Source: Aminobacter aminovorans
GTDB taxonomy: Bacteria; Pseudomonadota; Alphaproteobacteria; Rhizobiales; Rhizobiaceae
DNA: 64,000 nucleotides
Assembly: GCF_900445235.1 (NCBI RefSeq)
Contig: NZ_UFSM01000001.1
Location: 4,665,501-4,729,500, forward strand
Direction: 5' to 3'
Below the pieces are notes generated by a model. It made no database searches. It was given only the letters and a program-made list of their open reading frames with translations, and was not told the origin of the DNA. This document shows positions 1 through 7,141 of the stretch, piece by piece. The first letter of the stretch is position 1. Each line of letters starts with the position of its first letter. The position numbers were made by a program, and so were the translations under genes.

Positions 1-2936
1 TCATTGAGCACGCTGGCGACGCCATGTTCGGAAAGCCCGACGAGATAGTCGCGCGCGGCGCGCTGGCTCTCGATGGCGAACAGCGAATAGAACGGCTTGC
101 CGGTGACCTCGTCGCTGTCGAAACCGAACAGGGCCTCGGCCGGACGGCTGATCGAACGGATAGCGCCGTCGCGGTCGATCAGCACGACGCCATCTGTGGC
201 GGTGTCGATGATCGTGCGCATTTCGGCGAGGCGCTCTTCGAGTTCGGCCACCTGCTCGACGGCACCTTCGACATCATCGTCAGCGCTGATGCGTCGGACG
301 ACCAGCATCAGCGCCTTGCCGTCCTGCCAAGGCACCGAGCGCAGCACCGCCTCGATGGGGAACTCCTCGCCGTCGCGGGTCTTCAATCTGAGATCGTGGT
401 CGGAACCGGGCTCGTCACCATAGCTCTCGGCGAACAGGGCATCGAGGCCGCCTGCCCGCGCCAGATCGTCGACCGAGCCGTAGCCGGTCAGGTCGAGGAA
501 CTCGGCATTGGCGTAATGCAGCACGTCGCCGGCATGGATCAGCACCGGCACCGGCAGCTGTTCCAGGATAGGCGCATCGACATGCGTATCGCGTCCGGCG
601 GCGAAGGACGGAATGACGTCTTCGGCACGTAGTGGCGGCTTTTCCGGCTGCTCGCGTTCGATCTCGATCTGCTCGACGACGGGCTCGACAGGCCGCACTG
701 ACGAAAGCGACACGATTTCCGCGCTCTCGAAGGGAGTCGGTAGGGCCACGTCCCTCGTCGCCGGTTCCTCGGCAACTTTCGCCCCGAGCGGCTCCGGCTC
801 TCCGGCTGTACGCGCGGACTCGGGGGCCTCTGCTGCTGTCGGCTCATGCTCGGCCGTTTCCGCAGCCGCCGCTTCCGCATAGGCGGCGATCTCGGCCGAG
901 GCGGCCTCACCGTTATTTTCCGAAATGGGCTTCTCCGCTGCCGAGGCCTCGACTGTCTCGCCGGCTGCGGCCTGCTGCCTTGCCGCGACGATCTCGTGTG
1001 CCCGCTTGAGCTTTTCGCCGATCTCGCGGAAGGCGCTGCGCTCGGTGCTGGAAAGGCCCTTGCCGTTGGCAGGCTCCTCGTTCGCTGTCAGCCGATGCTC
1101 GGCCAGGCGGATCACCTTGTCGGAATAGCGCCGATCATGCCTGCGATCGATCTCCAGGGCCGGCACTTCGCCCGCAAAGGGGTCGTCTATGTTGCTTGGT
1201 TCTGCAGCACGGCTGGGCTCGACAGGACGAGGTTCTGCAAGCTCGATCTCAGCGTCTCCAGCTTCTGGCGCCGTCACGGCTGGTTCACCACCTGGGAGCC
1301 CTGAAGCGGTCGGTTCGACCGCAACGGGTTCTGCAGTTGTTGGTTCGACGGCAACCGGTGCTGCAGCGGACCGGTCCTCGCCCACGCCAGCCTGCTGCCC
1401 GACATGTTCCGGATGCTTGCCGTTGGGAACCAGCGCCAGCCCGATGCGCTCGTGGTCGACGACGGCCTCGCCGGGTCGTGCTACGCCAAAGCCGCGAAAA
1501 CCTTCGAAGCTGCGGTCGCGGCCATAGACCGGCAATGCGGCAAGGTCGACCGGGATACGCCTGTCGGTGCCGGCAACCGGCCAGAGCACCGAGCGGCCGG
1601 ACCACGTGTCACGGCGTTGCAAAAGACCTGCGATCTCACCTGACGGGTCGAGCTCGAAGGTGGTCGAGACATCCTGAAAACGGCGGCCGACGACGTCCGC
1701 CGCATGGTCGCCGACAACGGCCGCGAATTCAGGCGAAATGGCGCTGAAACGGCCTTCTGCGTCGGTGCGCCAGACAAAGCGGACAGGTGCAGTCGAACGG
1801 TCCGGTGCCGGCCTTGATGGCGCTGGCTGCGACGGCGCGGGCTTTGCGGCCACAGGTGCTTCAGTTGCCACAGCAGCCTTTTCCGAAGCCTGCAGAACGT
1901 CAGCCGATTTGGCAACCGACTCTGGCGAGGATGTCGTCTGTGCGACCTGCTCTGGCGGCGTAACCGGCTGGACAACCGCCTCCGCCTCGGAGACCGGCGC
2001 GTCAACATCAACCATGGTAGGCTTTTCGGCTACCGCTTCAAACTCAGCATCGACAGGCCCCACAACAGCCCTGTCGGCCATCGCCGCCCGAACGGTGGCG
2101 CCGGCCCGGCTTTCGCGCTCCTCGGGGCTGAAATACCAATGGTCGTGCTCGGCATGGTCCTGAGATGGCGCCGTTGCTGATGCAGTCGTCTGGCTGCCTT
2201 TCGGCTCACCCTTCAATGCATCGGTGCTGGCGATGGCGACGTCCAGTCCCTCGCCAGCCGCCGCATCTTCCATTGCTTCAAGGCGTTCGTCGACAACAAC
2301 CAGCAGGTGGCGTGCCGGCTCGTCGGTAAGCCGCGCCAGGCCGGCGGGCAGATAACCGCCGGTCGCGGGGATCGCCCGCTTGATGATGCGGTCGCGCTCG
2401 CGGCCAACTGCCGATACCAGCCCGGCCAGTGTCGAAGGCGCGATGCCGAGCCTGGCAAAGCCTTCGGTTGCGGCCTCGACCTCGCCATGGGCGTCGAGAA
2501 AGGCCAGGAAATGCCCTTGCTCGGTGAATCCGCTGATGGCGTTGGCAGCGATGTCCCTAGCCCCACGGGCGCCGGCGGGCACGGCGAGCATGATCGCGGG
2601 CGCGCCGTCCGGCAACCGGACCGAACTGGCGACAAAGGCAACGGCGTTGCTCGTCAGCCCCGATGCCACGCGCACCATGATGGAGCGGTCGCGACCGATT
2701 TCGGGAAAGCCCGACGTCGCAGCGATCTGGCGGCGGGCAATCGGCCCGAGGCGCGCCGGCGCGCCGATCACCGCGTCGATGTCGTCATAGCCGAGCACGA
2801 CAGCGCCGGGACCATTGGCCCAGAGCACGTCCTCGAGATCGACCGACAGCACGACGATAGCGTCCCCGGCAGCGAAACGCTGCCTGACACGATCAACGAC
2901 TGCGACGTCGATAAAGGAATAAGCTGCTGACGGCAT
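1..2936 (-). CDS. PdhS-like multi-PAS sensor histidine kinase, C-terminus outside window
   Basis: Open frame of 978 codons with no stop before the window edge, so only the N-terminal sensory part is seen; a kinase core would lie beyond position 1. An in-frame TGA directly precedes the ATG at 2936, which fixes the start. The N-terminus (MPSAAYSFIDVAVVDRVRQR, then VLWANGPGAVVLGYDD) resembles PdhS-type cell-cycle kinases (PleC/DivJ relatives that act on DivK) as I remember them. A PAS-like stretch lies near residue 385 (VRFVWRTDAEGRFSAISPEF), preceded by a long Ala/Pro/Glu/Val-rich low-complexity part. Two more PAS units lie near residues 790-890 (VLHYANAEFLDLTGYG) and 905-978 (IDTATDGVVLIDRDGAIRSI), joined by a short helix. 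No transmembrane segment is evident, so it is probably cytosolic and pole-associated. The family assignment rests on the N-terminal pattern because the catalytic domain is missing here. Confidence 0.75.
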   Translation of the reverse strand, partial: MPSAAYSFIDVAVVDRVRQRFAAGDAIVVLSVDLEDVLWANGPGAVVLGYDDIDAVIGAPARLGPIARRQIAATSGFPEIGRDRSIMVRVASGLTSNAVAFVASSVRLPDGAPAIMLAVPAGARGARDIAANAISGFTEQGHFLAFLDAHGEVEAATEGFARLGIAPSTLAGLVSAVGRERDRIIKRAIPATGGYLPAGLARLTDEPARHLLVVVDERLEAMEDAAAGEGLDVAIASTDALKGEPKGSQTTASATAPSQDHAEHDHWYFSPEERESRAGATVRAAMADRAVVGPVDAEFEAVAEKPTMVDVDAPVSEAEAVVQPVTPPEQVAQTTSSPESVAKSADVLQASEKAAVATEAPVAAKPAPSQPAPSRPAPDRSTAPVRFVWRTDAEGRFSAISPEFAAVVGDHAADVVGRRFQDVSTTFELDPSGEIAGLLQRRDTWSGRSVLWPVAGTDRRIPVDLAALPVYGRDRSFEGFRGFGVARPGEAVVDHERIGLALVPNGKHPEHVGQQAGVGEDRSAAAPVAVEPTTAEPVAVEPTASGLPGGEPAVTAPEAGDAEIELAEPRPVEPSRAAEPSNIDDPFAGEVPALEIDRRHDRRYSDKVIRLAEHRLTANEEPANGKGLSSTERSAFREIGEKLKRAHEIVAARQQAAAGETVEASAAEKPISENNGEAASAEIAAYAEAAAAETAEHEPTAAEAPESARTAGEPEPLGAKVAEEPATRDVALPTPFESAEIVSLSSVRPVEPVVEQIEIEREQPEKPPLRAEDVIPSFAAGRDTHVDAPILEQLPVPVLIHAGDVLHYANAEFLDLTGYGSVDDLARAGGLDALFAESYGDEPGSDHDLRLKTRDGEEFPIEAVLRSVPWQDGKALMLVVRRISADDDVEGAVEQVAELEERLAEMRTIIDTATDGVVLIDRDGAIRSISRPAEALFGFDSDEVTGKPFYSLFAIESQRAARDYLVGLSEHGVASVLN

Positions 2937-3073
2937 TCACATGTCCCGCAAGGCGCGCATTCTCACAATTAACGCTTTGTTAATAAAAGCCGTCATCGCC
3001 AAGGTCTAGCAAACAGCTGTCATAGAGCGAGATTATTCTCGTCACGTGGTTAACCCGCGCCAGCCTGAAAATG

Positions 3074-3121
3074 GTGCACTGCAACATAGATATTGCAATG
3101 CACAATCGAATGCCCTATATG
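3074..3121 (+). promoter_or_regulatory. Phasin promoter with 11-bp inverted repeat over the -35 (PhaR-like operator)
   Basis: GTGCACTGCAA (3074-3084) and TTGCAATGCAC (3093-3103) are inverted copies matching at 10 of 11 positions, separated by 8 bp. A -35-like TTGCAA (3093-3098) and a -10-like TATATG (3116-3121) are 17 bp apart, so the right arm covers the -35. PhaR, the polyhydroxybutyrate-responsive repressor, binds TGCA-rich sites before phasin genes in related bacteria. Naming PhaR is inference. Confidence 0.55.
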
Positions 3122-3179
3122 AGACATGCGAATAAACGAGACGGGTGACACCACCCCGTCCAGTCCACAGGGTGAGACA

Positions 3180-3638
3180 ATGTCCAAGACCAAGACCGCA
3201 GAATTCGCAGACAACATTGAAATGCCGAGCTTCGACGTTTCCAAGGCCACCGACCAGTTCCGCGTCATCGCCGAAAAGGGCGTCGAGCAGTCCAAGGAAG
3301 CCTACACCAAGCTCAAGACCGGTGCCGAAGAAGCCCAGAAGACCATCGAGACCAGCTACGAGACCGCCCGCAGCGTGACCAACGAGCTGTCGCTCAAGGC
3401 GATCGCCGCGCTCCGCACCAATGCCGAGGCCGGTTTCTCGCACCTCGAAGCTCTCGCCGGCGCCAAGACGCTCTCCGAGATCGTCGAGCTGCAGACCTCC
3501 TACCTGCGCAGCCGCGTCGAGCAGACCGTAGAGCAGGCCAAGGAATTCCAGGCCGTTGCCTCGAAGGCCGCCGAAGACGTTTCGAAGCCGGTCAAGACCG
3601 CCTTCGAAAAGGCGCTGAAAGACCTCAAGGCTGCTTAG
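3180..3638 (+). CDS. Phasin family protein (PHB granule-associated)
   Basis: A 152-residue, almost wholly helical protein without signal peptide or membrane segment. It begins MSKTKTAEFADNIEMPSFDV and continues with the amphipathic phasin helix pattern (residues about 20-130, for example TDQFRVIAEKGVEQSKEAY and TLSEIVELQTSYLRSRVEQ). Phasins coat polyhydroxyalkanoate granules and control their number and size. The ATG at 3180 is chosen because AGGGTGAG lies 4-11 bases upstream; an in-frame ATG at 3126 would sit almost at the predicted transcription start and has no ribosome site. Upstream is an operator-like inverted repeat and downstream a small RNA with anti-Shine-Dalgarno loops, both consistent with tight control of phasin dosage. 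Confidence 0.9.
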   Translation: MSKTKTAEFADNIEMPSFDVSKATDQFRVIAEKGVEQSKEAYTKLKTGAEEAQKTIETSYETARSVTNELSLKAIAALRTNAEAGFSHLEALAGAKTLSEIVELQTSYLRSRVEQTVEQAKEFQAVASKAAEDVSKPVKTAFEKALKDLKAA

Positions 3639-3743
3639 TGCATGACCCCGAAAATCGACTTCGATTTTCGGAAAGGATCATGCACCAATTCAAAAGTGTT
3701 ACAGCGTCCTTTGCGCGTCGAAGAGTACGCGCGGCGCTGTAAC
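3638..3743. repeat. Composite palindromic intergenic repeat
   Basis: Two nested hairpins follow the phasin stop. In the first, GTGCATGA (3638-3645) pairs with TCATGCAC (3678-3685) and CCGAAAATCGA (3648-3658) with TCGATTTTCGG (3661-3671). In the second, GTTACAGCG (3698-3706) pairs with CGCTGTAAC (3735-3743). The first arm starts on the G of the phasin TAG. I recognise both shapes as common intergenic palindromes in Mesorhizobium-type genomes. It may also protect the 3' end of the phasin mRNA. Confidence 0.65.
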
Positions 3744-3760
3744 AGCGCCTGAACAAGATA

Positions 3761-3870
3761 CCCGGCGGGCGGTTCCTCCTCCCTCTGCCTGCCGGGCGAA
3801 GCGGCCAGCACCTCCTCCCGCTGGTCACATAAAGGAAAAGGCCGGCACCTCCTCCCGCCGGCCTTTTTCT
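3761..3870 (+). ncRNA. Cuckoo/CcsR/MmgR-like small RNA with three CCUCCUCCC loops
   Basis: Three consecutive hairpins each expose CCTCCTCCC in the loop. Hairpin 1 has stem 3761-3770/3787-3796 (10 pairs, one G-U) and motif 3775-3783. Hairpin 2 has stem 3803-3809/3820-3826 and motif 3811-3819. Hairpin 3 has stem GGCCGGC 3840-3846/GCCGGCC 3857-3863 and motif 3848-3856, followed by TTTTTCTTTTTT, so it also serves as an intrinsic terminator. CCUCCUCCC is complementary to GGGAGGAGG, i.e. to ribosome binding sites. The architecture matches alphaproteobacterial CcsR/cuckoo RNAs and recalls MmgR of Sinorhizobium, which limits phasin and PHB. No clear dedicated promoter is seen; processing from the phasin transcript is possible. 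Confidence 0.75.
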
Positions 3871-3953
3871 TTTTTCGACGGCCACGGATGGCCTGAATTC
3901 AAGGACTTCCCACAGCCAGCGCAAATCGCCGCAGTGGAATATGCGCAAAGCTC

Positions 3954-3982
3954 TTGAAATGCGTCCGAAGAGTCCGTATTGA
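3954..3982 (+). promoter_or_regulatory. Predicted tRNA-His promoter
   Basis: TTGAAA (3954-3959) and TATTGA (3977-3982) are separated by 17 bp, placing a start of transcription about 10 bases before the mature tRNA. The -10 is imperfect. Confidence 0.4.
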
Positions 3983-4000
3983 CGCCGCACCAACAGGTAC

Positions 4001-4077
4001 GCGGTTGTAGCTCAGTTGGTTAGAGCGCCGGATTGTGGATCCGGAGGTCGGTGGTTCGAGCCCACCCAACCGTACCA
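4001..4077 (+). tRNA. tRNA-His (GTG)
   Basis: A full cloverleaf is visible: acceptor arm GCGGTTG pairs with CAACCGT, the D-arm includes AGCTCAGTTGGTTAGAGC, the anticodon stem CCGGA/TCCGG holds loop TTGTGGA (anticodon GTG), and T-stem GGTGG/CCACC is followed by encoded CCA. Position 73 is A and pair 1-72 is G-U; no extra G pairs with a C73. Loss of the G-1:C73 identity pair is known for a clade of alphaproteobacteria that includes Rhizobiales. Confidence 0.97.
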
Positions 4078-4192
4078 ACTTCTCCCCTAAAACAGCATCA
4101 AGTATCGATCACAGACTGCACGGCCTTGCGGATGGTGCAGCCGAATTCCGGCCCGATCGTCTGCTGAAATCGCGAATCAAAGGACCTTGCCC

Positions 4193-4486
4193 ATGATCGA
4201 CCTGCGCGTTGCAGCCGGCATTGCCACGACGATCATCATCCTCGCCGGATGCCAGAAAGGGCCTGCGGCGGGACAGCCGACATCGGGAACCTGCAATCGC
4301 ACTGCTGCAGAATCACTTGCCGGCAAGGACCGGCTCGCCGACGACGAGGTGAAGCGTCTCACCGGTGCGACGATCGTTCGCCAGCACAAGCCCGGCGACC
4401 CGGCGACGATGGATTTCCGCCAGGAGCGCGTCACCGTCGAAACCGATCCGGTGACCGGCAAGATCGTCCGCGCGTTTTGCGGCTGA
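4193..4486 (+). CDS. I78-family peptidase inhibitor-like lipoprotein
   Basis: A 97-residue protein with a short signal peptide ending in a lipobox (IIILAGCQ, Cys about 20), so probably membrane-anchored and periplasmic. The body carries the I78 (elastase inhibitor-like) signature: CNRTAAESLAGKDRL, LTGATIVRQHKPGDPATMDF and the ending VTGKIVRAFCG. Such proteins are thought to block serine proteases. AAAGGA at 4179-4184 is 8 bases before the ATG at 4193, which is therefore preferred over a TTG six bases upstream. It stands alone after tRNA-His. Confidence 0.75.
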   Translation: MIDLRVAAGIATTIIILAGCQKGPAAGQPTSGTCNRTAAESLAGKDRLADDEVKRLTGATIVRQHKPGDPATMDFRQERVTVETDPVTGKIVRAFCG

Positions 4487-4584
4487 CCTCGAACCCGAAC
4501 GCTGGCAACCGGCCACGCTTGATACGAAATTCCTGGATCTTTCAAACTGCGCGACATCGGCTGGTCGGCCTGGGGACCCCGTAG

Positions 4585-4821
4585 GCCTGCTGGCACCCGG
4601 CGCAGACTGGCCGGCGACGAACCCTTCGCCGACGAGACAGCTACCTGATCGAGGCAGCGCCCGGGCTTAGGAACGACTGGTCCGTGGGGAAGGTTGGGGG
4701 TGAGGACTATCTGCTGTCGAGTGCCAGCGACCACATGGGTCTATCACAGGTTTCCAGGGTCGCGGCGGACGCAACAGCCAAGGCTGTTGCCAACTACCTG
4801 CGCAACCTGGACCGTAGCTAG
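4585..4821 (+). pseudogene. Possible decayed coding remnant
   Basis: The 438-base stretch 4487-4924 holds no complete gene. In one plus frame after a TAG at 4582-4584 there is an open stretch of 78 codons with coding-like composition, for example YLIEAAPGLRNDW, GGEDYLLSSASDHMGLSQ and ATAKAVANYLRNLDRS before TAG at 4819-4821. It has no convincing start codon or ribosome site. I do not recognise the family. It may be the end of an eroded gene, or chance. Confidence 0.25.
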
Positions 4822-4860
4822 CGGTGCGAACAGAACCCACGGCATAAGTAGAAACCGCAA

Positions 4861-4894
4861 GACGGCGCGCTTCGGATGAAGCGCGCCGTCTTTG
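4861..4894. terminator. Strong hairpin, probable terminator
   Basis: GACGGCGCGCTTC (4861-4873) and GAAGCGCGCCGTC (4878-4890) form a perfect 13-bp stem with a 4-base loop, followed on the plus strand by TTTGTT. It lies between the remnant on the plus strand and the end of the convergent minus gene (stop 4925), so it may serve both. Confidence 0.65.
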
Positions 4895-4924
4895 TTGACC
4901 CTGACGGGACGAAACTTGAGGTAC

Positions 4925-5236
4925 TTACTGGCAGGGCGCCAGATAGGTCACCGGCTTGCCGTAGCGGTCGTACATCGGCCGGCCACGATTGTCGTACTGG
5001 TGGTAGCGGCATTCGCCGGGCGCCGTTCCGGCGCCGATCATCGCGCCGGCGAGGCCGCCGATGACAGCGCCCGCAACCGTGGCGCCGGTGTTGCCGCCGA
5101 TGGCCTGGCCAACGAGGGCACCGCCCACGGCACCTACGGCACCGCCGCCAACGGCGCGTTCCTGCGGGGTGTTACAGGCCGTAGCGGCCAATGCGACGAA
5201 AGACAAAGCTGCAGCTGTGGCTAGAAAACGCGTCAT
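4925..5236 (-). CDS. Glycine-zipper lipoprotein-like protein
   Basis: A 103-residue exported protein. The N-terminal hydrophobic segment ends in a weak lipobox (LAATACNTP, Cys about 21). It is followed by a glycine-zipper stretch (residues about 29-70) with repeated GxxxG steps such as GAVGGALVGQAIGGNTG and AGAVIGGLAGAMIG. The tail CRYHQYDNRGRPMYDRYGK is typical of short alphaproteobacterial YMGG-like envelope proteins. AGGAGTAGGG precedes the ATG at 5236, which is preferred over the TTG three bases upstream. The role is probably structural in the envelope; the exact function is unknown. Confidence 0.75.
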   Translation of the reverse strand: MTRFLATAAALSFVALAATACNTPQERAVGGGAVGAVGGALVGQAIGGNTGATVAGAVIGGLAGAMIGAGTAPGECRYHQYDNRGRPMYDRYGKPVTYLAPCQ

Positions 5237-5401
5237 CAACCCTACTCCTTGAAACTATCGCCACGACGCTATCATGGCGACTTTTGCTTATCCAGTGGCA
5301 TACCCTTGGAAACTCTGGCCTTTTCGGCCGATCCAGGGTCCTTTCCTTATGCTCGGCATAGCTGATCGCCGCCGTTGCCGGCAACGGACCAGAACGCCAG
5401 T

Positions 5402-6220
5402 TCACCCTCGCTGCGCTGCCTGTTCGTCACGCAGGCGCTGGACCTCGCGCCGCTTGTTGACCAGCGAGGCGGCAATGACACCGCAGGCGACGATGGCGAT
5501 CAGGATTGTACAGGCGGCGTTGATCTCGGGCGTCACGCCGAGGCGCACCTGGCTGTAGATCTTCATCGGCAAGGTGGTAGCGCCCGGCCCCGAGGTGAAG
5601 CTCGAAATCACCAGGTCGTCGATCGACAGCGTGAAGGCCAGCATCCAGCCGGAAATGATCGCCGGCAGGATGACCGGCAAGGTGATCTGGAAGAAGGTTT
5701 TGACAGGCGGCGCGCCGAGATCCATCGCCGCTTCCTCGAGCGAGCGATCGAAGGTGACAAGCCGCGACTGCACCACGACAGCGACGAAGCACATCGAGAA
5801 GGTGATGTGGGCAAGCGTGAGCGTGAAGAAGCCGCGATCCAGGCCCACGGCGACGAACAATAGTAGCAGCGACAGGCCGGTGATGACCTCCGGCATGACC
5901 AGCGGCGCGAACACCATGCCCGAAAACAGCACCCTGCCCCTGAAGCGCGTATAGCGGGTCAGCGCCAATGCGGCGAGCGTGCCGAGAATGGTCGCCATCG
6001 TTGCCGAGATCAGGCCGACGCGGATGGTCACCCAGGCCGCGTCCATCAGACCCTGATTGTGGAAGAGCGAGACATACCATTTGGTCGAGAAGCCGCCCCA
6101 GACGGTGACGAGCTTCGATTCGTTGAAGGAAAAGACGACCAGCAGCACGATGGGCAGATAGAGGAAGGCAAAGCCCAGCACGATGGCCGTGATGTTGAAG
6201 CGGCTCCAGCTCGAGTTCAT
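5402..6220 (-). CDS. potI: Putrescine ABC transporter permease PotI
   Basis: A 272-residue inner-membrane permease with about six hydrophobic segments. It has the cytoplasmic EAA loop that docks on the ATPase (EEAAMDLGAPPVKTFFQITL, near residue 185). Similarity to PotI/PotC is clear from the N-terminus (VLLVVFSFNESKLVTVWGGF) and from SIDDLVISSFTSGPGATTLP near the C-terminus. It is the last gene of potF-potG-potH-potI, one base after potH, and forms the heterodimeric channel with PotH. Confidence 0.93.
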   Translation of the reverse strand: MNSSWSRFNITAIVLGFAFLYLPIVLLVVFSFNESKLVTVWGGFSTKWYVSLFHNQGLMDAAWVTIRVGLISATMATILGTLAALALTRYTRFRGRVLFSGMVFAPLVMPEVITGLSLLLLFVAVGLDRGFFTLTLAHITFSMCFVAVVVQSRLVTFDRSLEEAAMDLGAPPVKTFFQITLPVILPAIISGWMLAFTLSIDDLVISSFTSGPGATTLPMKIYSQVRLGVTPEINAACTILIAIVACGVIAASLVNKRREVQRLRDEQAAQRG

Positions 6221-6221
6221 C

Positions 6222-7133
6222 TCAGCGCCCCTGTTCCTGGGCGCGTGCCTGCGCCTGCTGGAAGAACATGATGGGTACGACCAGCAGCAGAAGCAGGATC
6301 ACCGCCACCGCAGAGGAAACCGGCCAGTCGCGGTTGGCGAAGAACTCGTTCCACAGCGTCTTGCCGATCATCAGCGTCTGCGAACCGCCGAGAAGGTCGG
6401 GGATGACGAACTCGCCGACAGCCGGGATGAACACCAGCAGGCAACCGGCGATGACGCCAGGCAGCGACAGCGGGAAGGTGATCTTCCAGAAAGCGGTAGC
6501 TGGCGGGCAGCCGAGGTCCTGCGCCGCCTCGATCAGCGAATAGTCCATCTTCTCCAGCGCCGAATAGAGCGGCAGGATCATGAACGGCAGGTAGGAATAG
6601 ACGATGCCGATGAAGATCGCCGTGTGCGTGTTGAGTATCACCAGCGGCTGGTCGATGACGCCGGTGGCAAGCAGCAGCTGGTTGAGCAGGCCCTCGGGCT
6701 TGAGGATGCCGATCCAGGCGTAGACCCGGATCAGGAAGCTGGTCCAGAACGGCAGGATCACCAGCATCAGCAAGGTCGGACGGATGGTCGCCGGCGCGCG
6801 CGCCATGCCATAAGCGATGGGATAGCCGACAAGCAGCGCGAGAAACGTCGAAATCCCGGCGATGATGACGCTTGAGACATAGGCGTTGAAGTAGAGCGCG
6901 TCCTGCGTCAGCCAGAGGTAGTTGTCGAAGCTGAACTCGCCAATCTGCGACATCAGGCCGGACATGCCGTCCGAAAGCCCGAGCACGGGCGTATAGGGCG
7001 GCATGGCGATTGCCGTCGTCGACAGCGAGATCTTGAAGACGATGAAGAACGGAATGAGGAAGAAGAACAGCAGCCAGAGATAGGGGATGAGGATGACGAG
7101 GCGGTCGGTGATGGCGGAGAGCGGGTGTTTCAT
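6222..7133 (-). CDS. potH: Putrescine ABC transporter permease PotH
   Basis: A 303-residue permease with about six membrane segments, starting with a cytoplasmic MKHPLSAITDRL and a strong first helix. The EAA motif reads EAAQDLGCPPATAFWKITF. Other PotH-type stretches are LPFWTSFLIRVYAWIGIL and LLGGSQTLMIGKTLWNEFF. It pairs with PotI to form the putrescine channel. It starts eight bases after potG ends, so the genes are surely co-transcribed. Confidence 0.93.
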   Translation of the reverse strand: MKHPLSAITDRLVILIPYLWLLFFFLIPFFIVFKISLSTTAIAMPPYTPVLGLSDGMSGLMSQIGEFSFDNYLWLTQDALYFNAYVSSVIIAGISTFLALLVGYPIAYGMARAPATIRPTLLMLVILPFWTSFLIRVYAWIGILKPEGLLNQLLLATGVIDQPLVILNTHTAIFIGIVYSYLPFMILPLYSALEKMDYSLIEAAQDLGCPPATAFWKITFPLSLPGVIAGCLLVFIPAVGEFVIPDLLGGSQTLMIGKTLWNEFFANRDWPVSSAVAVILLLLLVVPIMFFQQAQARAQEQGR

Positions 7134-7141
7134 CTCCCCAC

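Noticed and set aside
3625..3993. 122-codon minus-strand frame behind the phasin gene
   Set aside because: It runs through palindromes and the three-hairpin RNA; not protein-like.
4177..4734. 185-codon minus-strand open frame
   Set aside because: Antisense to the I78-like lipoprotein; Pro/Ser/Arg-rich without motif or ribosome site.
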